In this document: positions 18,885 through 27,291 of the stretch, one piece after another
Layout of the letters: each line of letters opens with the position of its first letter
Position numbering within the stretch: position 1 is the first letter of the stretch
NCBI GenBank assembly: GCA_964557955.1
Contig: CAZLCS010000010.1
Coordinates: 68,499 to 132,498, forward strand
Origin: JALOOX01 sp964557955
Lineage (GTDB): Bacteria > Desulfobacterota > Syntrophobacteria > Syntrophobacterales > Syntrophobacteraceae
Reading direction: 5' to 3'
Length of the DNA stretch: 64,000 nucleotides
Made by a program: the position numbers and the translations under genes
Notes under the pieces: model-generated
Told to the model about the DNA's origin: nothing
Databases searched by the model: none
Seen by the model: the letters and a program-made list of their open reading frames with translations, nothing else

Positions 18885-20009
18885 TCAGTACCTGAGGGTT
18901 GTGAAGTATTGCGGTCCTGTCCTGTCGTATCTCAAAATAATGATGTCCTTATTCCTGGGATTCCTGTCCTGATCGAAACTGATGTATCCTGTTGCACCCT
19001 TGAAGTCGACGGTAGTCGCCAGTGCATCCCTTATTCTGGTTCGGTCGGCAGATCCGGCTCGCGTTATGGCGTCCGCCAGGAGCCTGAGGGCATCGTAAGC
19101 CAGGGGAGCACTCATGTTCGCGATGCGATCACCGAATTTGTTGGCGTGGATCTCCTGCAGATGAAGGCTCATGGGGAAAGGGACGTTCGGATGCCAGGGC
19201 GCCGACTGATAGCTCCCTTCGAGGCTAGGCCCTGCGACGGCGTAGACCTCATCCCAGGCGTCTCCTCCGAGGAAGATCGTGTTGATTCCTTTGGAAACCG
19301 CCTGCTTGATCAACAGGCCGCTGTCGCGGGTATATCCCGGCAGATAGACGGCATCCGGACGGAGCGCTCTCAACTGTTCGATGATGTCGGAGAAATCCAC
19401 TGCTTTGCCCCTGTAACCCATGTCCAGGGTGACCTCTCCACCGGCTTGAACCCATGCACTCCTGAAGTAATCCGCTAGAGCCATGCAGTAAGTCTCGTCA
19501 AGGTTTCGCAGGACAGCGGCTCTACGGACCCCGAGCTTCTCATGGGCAAACCTGGCCATGGCAAATCCCTGGGATGAATCCACGAAGCATACCCTGAAGA
19601 TAAAATCGCCCACCTGCGTCACCGCGGGATGGGTGGAAGCGGGGGTGATCATCGGGATGCCATGCTTCTGAAAAATGGGCGCAATGGCCAGCGAATGGGA
19701 GCTCCAGTGGGCTCCGATGACGGCTGCAACCCCAAGTTCACAGGCCTTTTCCGCAGCGAGGATTGAACCGATGGCGGTGCTCTGGTTGTCGAGGAGCAGC
19801 AACTTCAGAGGCTTTCCAAGTATTCCTCCATTCTCATTGATCTCCGAAGCGGCGAGCTGAACCATGGAGACAAGAGGGTCATTGTGGGATGACGCGATGC
19901 CGCTCATGGAAAATATGGCGGCCACTTTAATGGGGGTGGCAGCAGAGGCCGCACCGCTGCAAAAGAGCATTTGAATCAAAAAAGGGAGCAAGATACTGAT
20001 CACATTCAT
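18885..20009 (-). CDS. LivJ-type (type I) periplasmic binding protein, paralogue
   Basis: 374 residues from ATG 20009, which gives a clean signal peptide ending CSGAASA before ATPIKVAAIFS. It is closely similar in layout to the downstream gene (SMVQLAASEINENGGILG, DNQSTAIGSILAAEKA, GAHWSSHSLAIAP), so the pair arose by duplication. One is predicted to be lipidated, this one soluble. Starts at 20075 or 20123 are possible but would place the signal peptide internally. First gene of the binding-protein/kinase/regulator group. Confidence 0.86.
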   Translation of the reverse strand: MNVISILLPFLIQMLFCSGAASAATPIKVAAIFSMSGIASSHNDPLVSMVQLAASEINENGGILGKPLKLLLLDNQSTAIGSILAAEKACELGVAAVIGAHWSSHSLAIAPIFQKHGIPMITPASTHPAVTQVGDFIFRVCFVDSSQGFAMARFAHEKLGVRRAAVLRNLDETYCMALADYFRSAWVQAGGEVTLDMGYRGKAVDFSDIIEQLRALRPDAVYLPGYTRDSGLLIKQAVSKGINTIFLGGDAWDEVYAVAGPSLEGSYQSAPWHPNVPFPMSLHLQEIHANKFGDRIANMSAPLAYDALRLLADAITRAGSADRTRIRDALATTVDFKGATGYISFDQDRNPRNKDIIILRYDRTGPQYFTTLRY

Positions 20010-20282
20010 AATCTGCAGCTCTGCTGGCTCGCATTGTGAGGGCGAATGGGTAACCGACAGATCCAGCGACTTCATTATGCTCGAAGCTGGAAGAAAAAGT
20101 CCGTATTCAGCTGATCTTGGCATGCTTTTGGTCTGTGTTCTCGGTATTGATCGGCAACTGCAGGAGATGACACCAGAAGTATTGACCGGAAGGGAGCATC
20201 TGTCGCAAGTTTTCTGGAAGATTGCGGGGATCGAGCCCGGACTGGAGCTGACGGAACGTTTGGATGTCGTGAAGGATCCGCA

Positions 20283-21716
20283 TCATGTGGGATCTTCTTC
20301 TGAGTCACTCTTTCTGAAGGCTTTCGAGTCCAGCTTGTTGTCGCGCATCAAGCGATGCAGATACTGCCGCTTCACTCCGGATTCCCTGGCAGCCTGAGAC
20401 ACATTGCCCGAATGCCTGGCCAGGACCTTGGTCAGGTATTGGGTCTCGAACTCTTCGATGAGGCGGTCCTTGGCTTCCTTGAAGGGAAGCTGAAAAATCT
20501 CTTCCCCGGTTTCAAAAGGAGTTGCGCCTGAGAGCACCCGGGCTTCAGGGGCCATGGTCAGGATGTCCGAAAGCTGGAGCTCTTCCCCTGCAGCCATGAT
20601 GACGCCTCTCTCGATGGTGTTTTCGAGCTGGCGCACATTGCCCGGCCATTCCTGGTTCATGAGATGATCCATGACCTGGCCCGAAAACCTTGTAACCTTC
20701 TTGCCATGCAGCAGACAGTATTTCTGAAGAAAATGCTGGCAGAGCAGGGGAATATCCTCTGTTCGCTCCCTGAGGGGCGTCAAGTGGATGTTGAAGACAT
20801 TCAGGCGGTAGAAGAGGTCCTCCCGGAACTCCCCCTTTCGGATTTTCTCAGGGAGATTTTGATTAGTAGCGCCAATAAAGCGAATATCCACCTTGCGAAT
20901 GGCGTTGGCCCCCACCGCTTTGTACTCCCCCTCCTGCAGAAGCCGAAGCAGCTTGACCTGCATGGGGAGGCTCAGGTCCCCCGTTTCATCCAGGAAGAGC
21001 GTGCCCTGATTCGCCTCCTCCACCAGCCCCTTTTTGTCGCGCAGAGCGCCGGTGAATGAGCCCCGCAGGTGGCCGAACAACTCGCTTTCGATCATGGGCT
21101 CGGGAATCGTGCTGCAGTTGATGGGGATGAAGGGTTTGTCCTTTCGGGGGCTGTGCGAATGGATGGCCCTGGCCACCAATTCCTTTCCAGTGCCGCTCTC
21201 CCCCGTGATGAGCACCGTGGCCGATGTTTTGGCCACGCGGTCGATCTGCTGATGGAGGCCCTTCATGGCAGGGCTGCTGCCGATCAAAGTCGGGAAGCGT
21301 GACTTCCCTTCGAGTTTTTCCCTCAGAACCAAATTCTCCTGCTGGAGCTTTCGCCACTTCATGGCCTGCTCCACCACCTGCAGGATTCTTTCTTTCCGAA
21401 AAGGCTTGGTGATATAATCAAAGGCTCCTTTGCGCGTGGCTTCGATGGCCGACTCGATGGTTCCGTAGGCGGTCATGAGCACCACGGCAATGGTTTCGTC
21501 GTGAGCCTTGACTTCCTCGAGGATTTGGATCCCGTCACGCCGGGGCATTTTGAGATCCGTCAGCACGATGTCAAAGGTTGCACTCCGCAGCAGTTCCTGG
21601 ACCGTTGCGGGATTGTCCGTGGTCGTGATTTCGCAAAATGTCCTGTCGGAAAGGATTCGCTGAAGGAGCAGCAGCATATCCGCTTCGTCATCGATGATCA
21701 GGATGCGGGAGGCCAT
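20283..21716 (-). CDS. NtrC-family sigma-54 response regulator
   Basis: 477 residues: receiver domain with Asp54 (VLTDLKMPRRDG), AAA+ sigma-54 interaction domain with Walker A GESGTGKE (~172-179), the sigma-54 contact loop as GSFTGA (219-224) rather than the commoner GAFTGA, and a Fis-type helix-turn-helix at the C terminus (GNVSQAARESGVKRQYLHRLM). It activates RNA polymerase carrying sigma-54 when phosphorylated. It is divergent from a sensor kinase gene starting 148 bp away, its likely partner. Sigma-54 promoters at 24489, 25146 and 42224 are candidate targets. Confidence 0.93.
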   Translation of the reverse strand: MASRILIIDDEADMLLLLQRILSDRTFCEITTTDNPATVQELLRSATFDIVLTDLKMPRRDGIQILEEVKAHDETIAVVLMTAYGTIESAIEATRKGAFDYITKPFRKERILQVVEQAMKWRKLQQENLVLREKLEGKSRFPTLIGSSPAMKGLHQQIDRVAKTSATVLITGESGTGKELVARAIHSHSPRKDKPFIPINCSTIPEPMIESELFGHLRGSFTGALRDKKGLVEEANQGTLFLDETGDLSLPMQVKLLRLLQEGEYKAVGANAIRKVDIRFIGATNQNLPEKIRKGEFREDLFYRLNVFNIHLTPLRERTEDIPLLCQHFLQKYCLLHGKKVTRFSGQVMDHLMNQEWPGNVRQLENTIERGVIMAAGEELQLSDILTMAPEARVLSGATPFETGEEIFQLPFKEAKDRLIEEFETQYLTKVLARHSGNVSQAARESGVKRQYLHRLMRDNKLDSKAFRKSDSEEDPT

Positions 21717-21805
21717 GGTTTCGAAACATTCTCCTCAATGGCTGTCAGGTTGTTCACTATGCTGGTTCTCATTGTGACCTCGATGAAACGGGGAGTCAAC
21801 GACTA

Positions 21806-21825
21806 TGTCACATGAAAGTTTCACC
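21806..21825 (+). promoter_or_regulatory. Candidate regulator-binding motif in kinase/regulator divergent region
   Basis: A 20-bp site, TGTCACATGAAAGTTTCACC, 39 bp before the kinase ATG. It matches the site at 25031-25050 at 17 of 20 positions. Both consist of two TNTCAC elements 13 bp apart. I infer binding by the divergent NtrC-type regulator. Confidence 0.5.
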
Positions 21826-21864
21826 CCTGGGATTTACCTGGAACGATAGTGAGGAGCCTGACTC

Positions 21865-24150
21865 ATGGAGGCCGTGGGAGAGCGCATCAAGCTTCATAAG
21901 ATGCTCAAGATCGTCGGGGGCGTCATGGCGATTCTCGTGCTGGGGGCACTGGCGCTGGGTGTGTCGACATCCCGGTACATGAAAGGTGTGATCCGAGACC
22001 AGTTCAACGAGCAGCAGCTCGCGCTGGCCCGGGCCACCGCCAACCGCATCGAGACGACCATTCAGAATGCCATCGTGGACCTGATTCTGTTGAATTCCAT
22101 CCCGGCCATTCAATACTGCGACCCCGGCAGCTACGAGGTGCTTCTCCTTTCGACCCTGCCGCTGCTGAATCGCGACCACATCATCGAAATCCGCCGGGTG
22201 GACCGGGAAGGAAAGACACTGCTCGTGGCGAACGAGCAGGGAGTCGGGATGCGGCATTTCGGTCTCGATACCCAGGACGCAGCCGCCTATCTCTCCTGGG
22301 CGAGCGACAGGAGCAATCGGGGAAAGACCATGGGGACGGGAATCCGATCCAAGGATCCTTCCAAGGAGCGCCGGACCATCCTCCTCGACCTTATCACGCC
22401 TACCTATGAAGATGCGTCGGATGCCGCCCGCCCGCATCCCAGCCACCGTTTCGCCGGCTATCTCCGGGCCACGCTGGACGTGAGCAAGCTCCTGCAGGAG
22501 ATCATCCCCGCCATCAAGTCGGGGAAGACCGGCTACGCCTGGGTGCTGGATTCTTCCGGATCGTTTCTCTATCACCCCGAAGCGGCTTTTGTTGGAGAGA
22601 ATGCCTTCGAAGTCCGCAGCAACCGGAACCCCCAGCTCTCCTTTGCCAAAATCAACGATATCCAGCGGAACGAGATGCTCAAGGGTCTGGAGGGGAGCGG
22701 GACTTACATTTCCGGCTGGCATCGGGACCTGGTGGAGCCCATGGAGAAGCTGCTCGCCTTCAGTCCCGTGACCATCCGCGGGCCTTATTTGGACTATACC
22801 TGGTCGGTCGCCGTGGCGGCCCCCGCCCATGAGATCGAAGGCATCGTGAACACGGTTTACATGAGACAGATCGCTCTTCAGAGCGTCATCGTGTTCGTCA
22901 TTCTCGTGGGGAGCATCATCGTCCTCATCTATGAGCTTCGCTGGTCCACGATTCTCGAGCACGAGGTGGAGAGCAAGACCAGGGACATTCAGCGGTACTC
23001 GAAAGACCTGGAGCGATCGGAGTCCCAATACCGCTCGCTGGTGGAGAGTGCAGAGGATTTGATCTTCACCGTAGATGCGCAGGGGATCATCCGGACGGCC
23101 AACCGTCACATGGCCAGGTTCTTCGGGATCAGGGCGGCCGATCTTCCCGGCCGAAGCCTGGTTGATCTTCTGTCGGCCGAGCAGGCTGAAGAACAGATGG
23201 CCCTGGTCCAAAGAACCCTGGGGGAGCACAAAGGTCTGCGGGCCGAATCCTCGCTGCACGTGGGGGACCAGGATGTCTGGCTGAACATCCAGTACATCCC
23301 GGTCGACGGGGGGGGGGGCGCAGAGGGGGAACTCGCCCTCGGGATCGCCCGCGACATTACGGATCGAAAGAGCCTCGAGCGGCAGCTCATCAACACGGAA
23401 AAACTGGCATCCCTGGGGACGCTTGCAGCTGGTGTGGCCCATGAGATCAACAATCCCCTGGGCATCATGCTGGGTTTTTGCGAACTCCTCCTCGAAAAAT
23501 CCGAGCCGGGAACCATGGAGCACAGCGACCTCAAGATCATCGAGCGTCACGGCCTCCACTGCAAAAGCATCGTCGAACGACTGCTCAGCTTCGCCCGCAT
23601 CAGCGAGGAGGCCGAGGAGCTCTGCGATCTCAACACCAATGTGGAATCCATCCTGTCCGTCGTGAAGCACACCCTGGAGATGAACAACATTCAACTGGCT
23701 ACATCGCTCACGCAGGGGCTGCCCATGGTGCGGGGCGATTCGCGCGGCATCCAGCAGGTGCTCCTCAACCTGATCAGCAATGCCATCCACGCCATGGACG
23801 GCCAGGGCACGCTGACGGTTGTCACGAGACCGGGCAAGAAGCCGGGGTGGGTTGAAGTGGTCGTCTCCGACACGGGCTGCGGAATCGGGAAAGATGTCAT
23901 GCAGAAGATCTTCGACCCGTTTTTCACGACCAAAAAGGTGGGGGACGGCACCGGCCTCGGGCTTTCGGTCAGCTACGGCATCATCTCCAATTACGGTGGG
24001 AGTATCGACTGTGAGAGTCAGACCGAAGAGGACGCCCCCGGACAGTCCGGCACGGCCTTCACCATCACGCTGCCTTCCAAGGCAGAGGAGGAAGTGGAAC
24101 GCGAGCAGGCCGCCGGCCTGCCTGCACAAGAGGACGGCCTCGATCCTTAG
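21865..24150 (+). CDS. Membrane sensor histidine kinase (dCache-PAS-HK)
   Basis: 761 residues. Helix at ~16-36, a large periplasmic double-Cache sensor (~40-335) with a GKTGYAWVLDSSGSFLYHP segment, helix at ~343-365, PAS/PAC (~385-505), HisKA (GVAHEINNPLG) and HATPase_c (DTGCGI, GTGLGLSVS). Divergent from the NtrC-type gene and the probable partner kinase. A run of 11 G (23308-23318) encodes four Gly between PAS and HisKA, a potential slippage site. The stop codon lies at the edge of a MITE-like repeat. GAGGAG precedes the ATG. A long antisense reading frame here is only a codon-bias shadow. Confidence 0.92.
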   Translation: MEAVGERIKLHKMLKIVGGVMAILVLGALALGVSTSRYMKGVIRDQFNEQQLALARATANRIETTIQNAIVDLILLNSIPAIQYCDPGSYEVLLLSTLPLLNRDHIIEIRRVDREGKTLLVANEQGVGMRHFGLDTQDAAAYLSWASDRSNRGKTMGTGIRSKDPSKERRTILLDLITPTYEDASDAARPHPSHRFAGYLRATLDVSKLLQEIIPAIKSGKTGYAWVLDSSGSFLYHPEAAFVGENAFEVRSNRNPQLSFAKINDIQRNEMLKGLEGSGTYISGWHRDLVEPMEKLLAFSPVTIRGPYLDYTWSVAVAAPAHEIEGIVNTVYMRQIALQSVIVFVILVGSIIVLIYELRWSTILEHEVESKTRDIQRYSKDLERSESQYRSLVESAEDLIFTVDAQGIIRTANRHMARFFGIRAADLPGRSLVDLLSAEQAEEQMALVQRTLGEHKGLRAESSLHVGDQDVWLNIQYIPVDGGGGAEGELALGIARDITDRKSLERQLINTEKLASLGTLAAGVAHEINNPLGIMLGFCELLLEKSEPGTMEHSDLKIIERHGLHCKSIVERLLSFARISEEAEELCDLNTNVESILSVVKHTLEMNNIQLATSLTQGLPMVRGDSRGIQQVLLNLISNAIHAMDGQGTLTVVTRPGKKPGWVEVVVSDTGCGIGKDVMQKIFDPFFTTKKVGDGTGLGLSVSYGIISNYGGSIDCESQTEEDAPGQSGTAFTITLPSKAEEEVEREQAAGLPAQEDGLDP
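23308..23318 (+). repeat. Poly-G tract (G11) inside kinase gene
   Basis: Eleven consecutive G encode Gly482-485 of the kinase. A change of one or two bases would cut the protein before its HisKA domain. Confidence 0.9.
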
Positions 24151-24302
24151 TGCACCTCCACACAGTTGAGTGCCCAATGCTTGGGTCGTCATTCCGGCAG
24201 TTTTCAAGCCGGAATCCACAAGAGAAACCTGGATGCCGGCCAAAAGACTGCCGGCATGACGACTTGAAAATGGACATGTTGTTCTGTGTAACTGTACTTA
24301 GT
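24149..24302 (+). repeat. MITE-like dispersed repeat, copy 2
   Basis: Same palindromic architecture as copy 1 and in the same orientation. Ends read GTGCACCTCC and AACTGTAC, flanked by TTA on both sides (3-bp duplication). It begins within the stop codon of the kinase gene. Confidence 0.82.
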
Positions 24303-24488
24303 ACGAAAACGAGATTTTCTGTCAGTACGCAGGCTTGCAGTGGTTGCCTCTCCCCCGGGGAGAGGGAGTCCGGAAATCTCGTTATGGTATCGGGAACAGC
24401 TCGAAGCGGGGCGAGTGGTCTCCAGCTTCGAAGAGAATCTTCAGCCCGGAGCGGCGTTTTCCTGTCCTGCCTGCCCGACTCGCCTTTC
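24303..24488. other. Gene-free interval with small palindrome
   Basis: Between repeat copy 2 and the sigma-54-like site. It contains a perfect short hairpin, CCTCTCCCC/GGGGAGAGG (~24347-24365). No reading frame is credible. Confidence 0.5.
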
Positions 24489-24503
24489 TGGCACACTCCT
24501 TGA
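24489..24503 (+). promoter_or_regulatory. Sigma-54-like promoter (imperfect)
   Basis: TGGCACACTCCTTGA: the -24 element is perfect and spacing correct, but the -12 element reads TTGA instead of TTGC. Predicted start near 24515, 95 bp before the lone receiver gene. Confidence 0.45.
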
Positions 24504-24609
24504 TAAATGACGGAATCGAGCATTCCTTTCCCGGTGCTGCCGTGAGAAGAGCTCTCTCGTGCAGAATGCGATCTCTGTGCTTCCCGTGGAATGAAGAAGA
24601 CCGACGACG

Positions 24610-25005
24610 ATGGACCCAGGCAGCCGCAAAAACATCCTGATTTTCGACTCTGAGCGGGACACCAGCGAGCTCTTTGCGCGGGCCCTGGAATCGCGGCGCA
24701 ACTGCAGGTGCTACCTGGCCTATTCAGTGGAGGAGGCCCTGGACCTGCTGCGAGGGATCCCGTTTGCCCTCATGATTGTGGATTTGAAGTCGGCGATGGC
24801 GGATGATTTCCACCTTCTGAAGCAGATTCGTAGAACGTCCCCCGAGACGATCATCATCGTGGACGGCTATCTGCATCAAAAAGAGCACATCCACAAGGCC
24901 CTCAGCCTGGGTGCCCGGGGGCACATCATCAAGCCCATCAAGCTCGACGCCTTCCGCAAGCAAATCGAGGAATACGCCCTCGATGCAACGTCTTCTGTCG
25001 TGTGA
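24610..25005 (+). CDS. Stand-alone receiver-domain protein
   Basis: 131 residues, all receiver domain: NILIFDSE acidic pocket, phospho-acceptor Asp58 (LMIVDLKS), and a Lys in HIIKPI. The conserved Thr/Ser after beta-4 is replaced by Val-Asp (IIIVDGYLH), so signalling may differ from canonical receivers. It lies downstream of the kinase gene and upstream of uspA. It may be an extra target or phosphate sink of that kinase. The ribosome-binding site is weak. Confidence 0.82.
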   Translation: MDPGSRKNILIFDSERDTSELFARALESRRNCRCYLAYSVEEALDLLRGIPFALMIVDLKSAMADDFHLLKQIRRTSPETIIIVDGYLHQKEHIHKALSLGARGHIIKPIKLDAFRKQIEEYALDATSSVV

Positions 25006-25017
25006 CGCTGTCCCCTG

Positions 25018-25053
25018 CAGGTGACACATCTGTCACCTGAGGGTTTCACCTGA
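25018..25053 (+). promoter_or_regulatory. Candidate upstream activator sites for uspA promoter
   Basis: Perfect inverted repeat CAGGTGACA-CATC-TGTCACCTG (25018-25039), with a third copy TTTCACCTGA at 25044-25053. The three elements share TNTCACCTG. They lie 93-128 bp upstream of a sigma-54 promoter, the usual place for enhancer sites. Confidence 0.6.
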
Positions 25054-25145
25054 TCCCCTGCGAGCGGCTCCCTTCTCGAATTTCTCAACCCCCTGGACAT
25101 AACAGGGAAGCCATTCCACAGCATTGTTCCGAAGATTGTGACTCG

Positions 25146-25160
25146 TGGCACACGCATTGC
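25146..25160 (+). promoter_or_regulatory. Sigma-54 promoter of uspA
   Basis: TGGCACACGCATTGC matches the -24/-12 consensus with correct GG-to-GC spacing. Predicted start near 25171, 77 bp before the uspA ATG. Confidence 0.75.
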
Positions 25161-25247
25161 TCAAATGGGTGAGCAGTCTGCAACTCGGTGGCAAAGGGCG
25201 TCCGTGGATGCCGAAAATGGATGAACTGAAGGGGAAGGAGGCTTCTG

Positions 25248-25667
25248 ATGGCTTTGAATGTACTCGTGGCGACGGATGGTTCGGAACACGCAATGAAAGG
25301 CGTTCGCAGGGCACTGGAACTGGCGGAAAAGGAAGGCGCCAACGTGACGATCATGTCGGTGGCTTTCTATGCGAAGGATGATTTCGACGAGATGCCCCCC
25401 AACATCCAGGACAAGCTGGAGTCGCAGGCCGTGGCTGCCCTGAAGAAGGCCAAGGCGGTGTTTGACGAAAAGGGGATCGCCGTCGGCACGTTGATGGAAG
25501 CCGGCATGGTGCCTGCCAACAACATCGTGCGCCGGGCGGAAGAAGGGAAATTCGACCTGATCGTGCTGGGCAGCACGGGCGCCAGCGGGCTCATGCGGGT
25601 GCTCATCGGCAGCACGGCGGCCAAGGTGGTCGCTCAGGCCCCCTGTTCGGTCACGGTGGTGAGGTGA
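25248..25667 (+). CDS. Universal stress protein (UspA family)
   Basis: 139 residues with the Usp fold: VLVATDGSEHA at the N terminus and the ATP-binding motif GSTGASGLMRVLIGSTAAKV near the C terminus, so it is the nucleotide-binding class. GGAGG precedes the ATG by 6 bases. It is the first gene after the sigma-54 promoter and is followed on the same strand by a small membrane protein and the TauE-type exporter, which suggests co-expression. Confidence 0.93.
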   Translation: MALNVLVATDGSEHAMKGVRRALELAEKEGANVTIMSVAFYAKDDFDEMPPNIQDKLESQAVAALKKAKAVFDEKGIAVGTLMEAGMVPANNIVRRAEEGKFDLIVLGSTGASGLMRVLIGSTAAKVVAQAPCSVTVVR

Positions 25668-25808
25668 AGCCCTGCGGCGCTCCGGGAGCTTGGGAGGGAC
25701 CGGCCCTGAGCTTGTCTTTCGAGTGAGAGAAGTGACGAAGCAAGGATCAATTCTGGTGGTTCTGGTTGAAGAGGCAATCATTGATGGTTTTCAAGGGAGG
25801 TTGGAATC

Positions 25809-26108
25809 ATGAGTCGTATCTGGACAGTTCTCAGCGGTTGGGTATTTCTGGTGACGGTGGTCCTTCCCGCAAAGGTTCTGGCGGCCGGCGGCGGTGAAGT
25901 GGCGCCCATGGTGATCGTGGCCGACACGCGCAAGCTCGAGGGCCTGATGAAATGGTGGGCGGATCTTTACAATCACAGCTACGTTGGGTTCACGGCGCTC
26001 ACCGTGGTGCTGATTCCCATCATCGGCGTCCTCATGGGTCTCGTTGCGGACCTCGTCATGACTCATATCGGCATCGACCTGAAATCCAGAGAGCTGGCCG
26101 AGCACTGA
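25809..26108 (+). CDS. Small membrane protein upstream of TauE exporter
   Basis: 99 residues with an N-terminal signal-like helix (~8-26, ending LAAGGGE) and a second helix (~62-85). GGAGG precedes the ATG. I do not recognise a named family. The position directly before a TauE/SafE gene suggests an accessory subunit of that exporter. Confidence 0.75.
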   Translation: MSRIWTVLSGWVFLVTVVLPAKVLAAGGGEVAPMVIVADTRKLEGLMKWWADLYNHSYVGFTALTVVLIPIIGVLMGLVADLVMTHIGIDLKSRELAEH

Positions 26109-26172
26109 TGGACGGACGCTTTACCAGGCAATGGATCGAAGATCGAAGCATACTCTCCAAGGAGGATGAATC

Positions 26173-27243
26173 ATGGATTGGCTCTATATATTGATGCCCA
26201 TTGCGGGCGTGAAAATCTTCTGGCCCGGTCTGATCGTTCTGGGAGTCGGCGTTGGAGTCATCGGCGGCTTCTTTGGAATGGGTGGCGCATGGATGGTGAC
26301 GCCCGGCCTCAACATCCTGGGTTTTCCCATGGCTTTCGCCATTGGGACCGATATTGCCCACATGGCGGGCAAGTCCCTGATTTCCACCATGAGGCACGGC
26401 AAATTCGGTAATGTCGACTACAAGCTGGGTGTCATCATGATCATCGGGACCGTCGCCGGCTTCGAGGTGGGCGCCCAGATGATCATGTGGCTCGAGCGCC
26501 TGGGCAATGTCGAGAAGGTCGTGCGCTACATGTACCTGGTCCTGCTGTTCCTCATCGCCTGGATGGTTTTTGCCGACGTGGCCAAGCGGAGAAGGAAGGA
26601 GCGGGAGGCGCTGGCGGCCGGCGGCGAAGTGGATAAGCTGGCCACGGGCCTCGAATGGCACAAGACCTTTCATAAGATCAAGATCCCCCCCATGGTACAC
26701 CTGCATGCCGCCGGGATCTACTGCTCGGCGTGGCTCCCCATCCTCGTCAGCTTCGCCACGGGCTGGCTGGCCGGCATCCTTGGCATCGGCGGCGGTCTGA
26801 TCCGCATGCCCGCCCTCATCTACATCATGGGCTGCCCCACCCACGTGGCCGTCGGGACCGACCTGTTCGAGGTCATGATCTCCGGTCTCTACGGTGCGGC
26901 CACCTATACCTATAAGGGCCGTACCGAGCTGGTGGCCGCCATCATCATGCTGATCGGCGCTTCGGTGGGCGCCCAGGTCGGAACCGTGGCCACCAAGTAC
27001 ATCAAGGGCTACGGCATCCGCATCGCTTTCGGCTGCGCCGTCGTCGGCTGCGCCATCTCCATCGTGCTCAAGCTCATGCCTTCGTTCATGCCCCAGTACA
27101 AGGCGGCTTTCGACAACACGGCCACCTTCTTCGTCCTCGCCGTCGTGGCGACTCTTTCCACCTACATCACCGTGAAGATGGTCCAGGGCGCCAAGGCGGA
27201 AGTGGCGGGCAAGAAGCGGGCCGCTACGGCCCGGGCCGCCTGA
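26173..27243 (+). CDS. TauE/SafE-family anion (sulfite) exporter
   Basis: 356 residues, about 8-9 helices, with the duplicated family motif: GVIGGFFGMGGAWMVTPGL near the N terminus and GILGIGGGLIRMPALIY in the second half. TauE/SafE proteins move sulfite, sulfoacetate or related anions; in sulfate reducers they are often found beside Usp and small membrane proteins. GGAGGATG precedes the ATG. The linker (~130-170) is charged and cytoplasmic. The substrate is inferred only from family. Confidence 0.9.
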   Translation: MDWLYILMPIAGVKIFWPGLIVLGVGVGVIGGFFGMGGAWMVTPGLNILGFPMAFAIGTDIAHMAGKSLISTMRHGKFGNVDYKLGVIMIIGTVAGFEVGAQMIMWLERLGNVEKVVRYMYLVLLFLIAWMVFADVAKRRRKEREALAAGGEVDKLATGLEWHKTFHKIKIPPMVHLHAAGIYCSAWLPILVSFATGWLAGILGIGGGLIRMPALIYIMGCPTHVAVGTDLFEVMISGLYGAATYTYKGRTELVAAIIMLIGASVGAQVGTVATKYIKGYGIRIAFGCAVVGCAISIVLKLMPSFMPQYKAAFDNTATFFVLAVVATLSTYITVKMVQGAKAEVAGKKRAATARAA

Positions 27244-27291
27244 GGCGGAGCGCAGCGCACTAACCCCAATCCGATGAAGAGGGAGCTGAAC

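Noticed and set aside
20077..20397. A 106-codon plus-strand frame overlapping the end of the NtrC-type gene
   Set aside because: Half of it is antisense to the helix-turn-helix of that regulator, and it shows no motif or ribosome-binding site.
21808..24243. An 811-codon open frame on the minus strand opposite the dCache kinase gene
   Set aside because: It mirrors the codon bias of the plus-strand kinase, has a His/Gly/Asp-rich composition without any domain, and the plus-strand product has clear kinase motifs.
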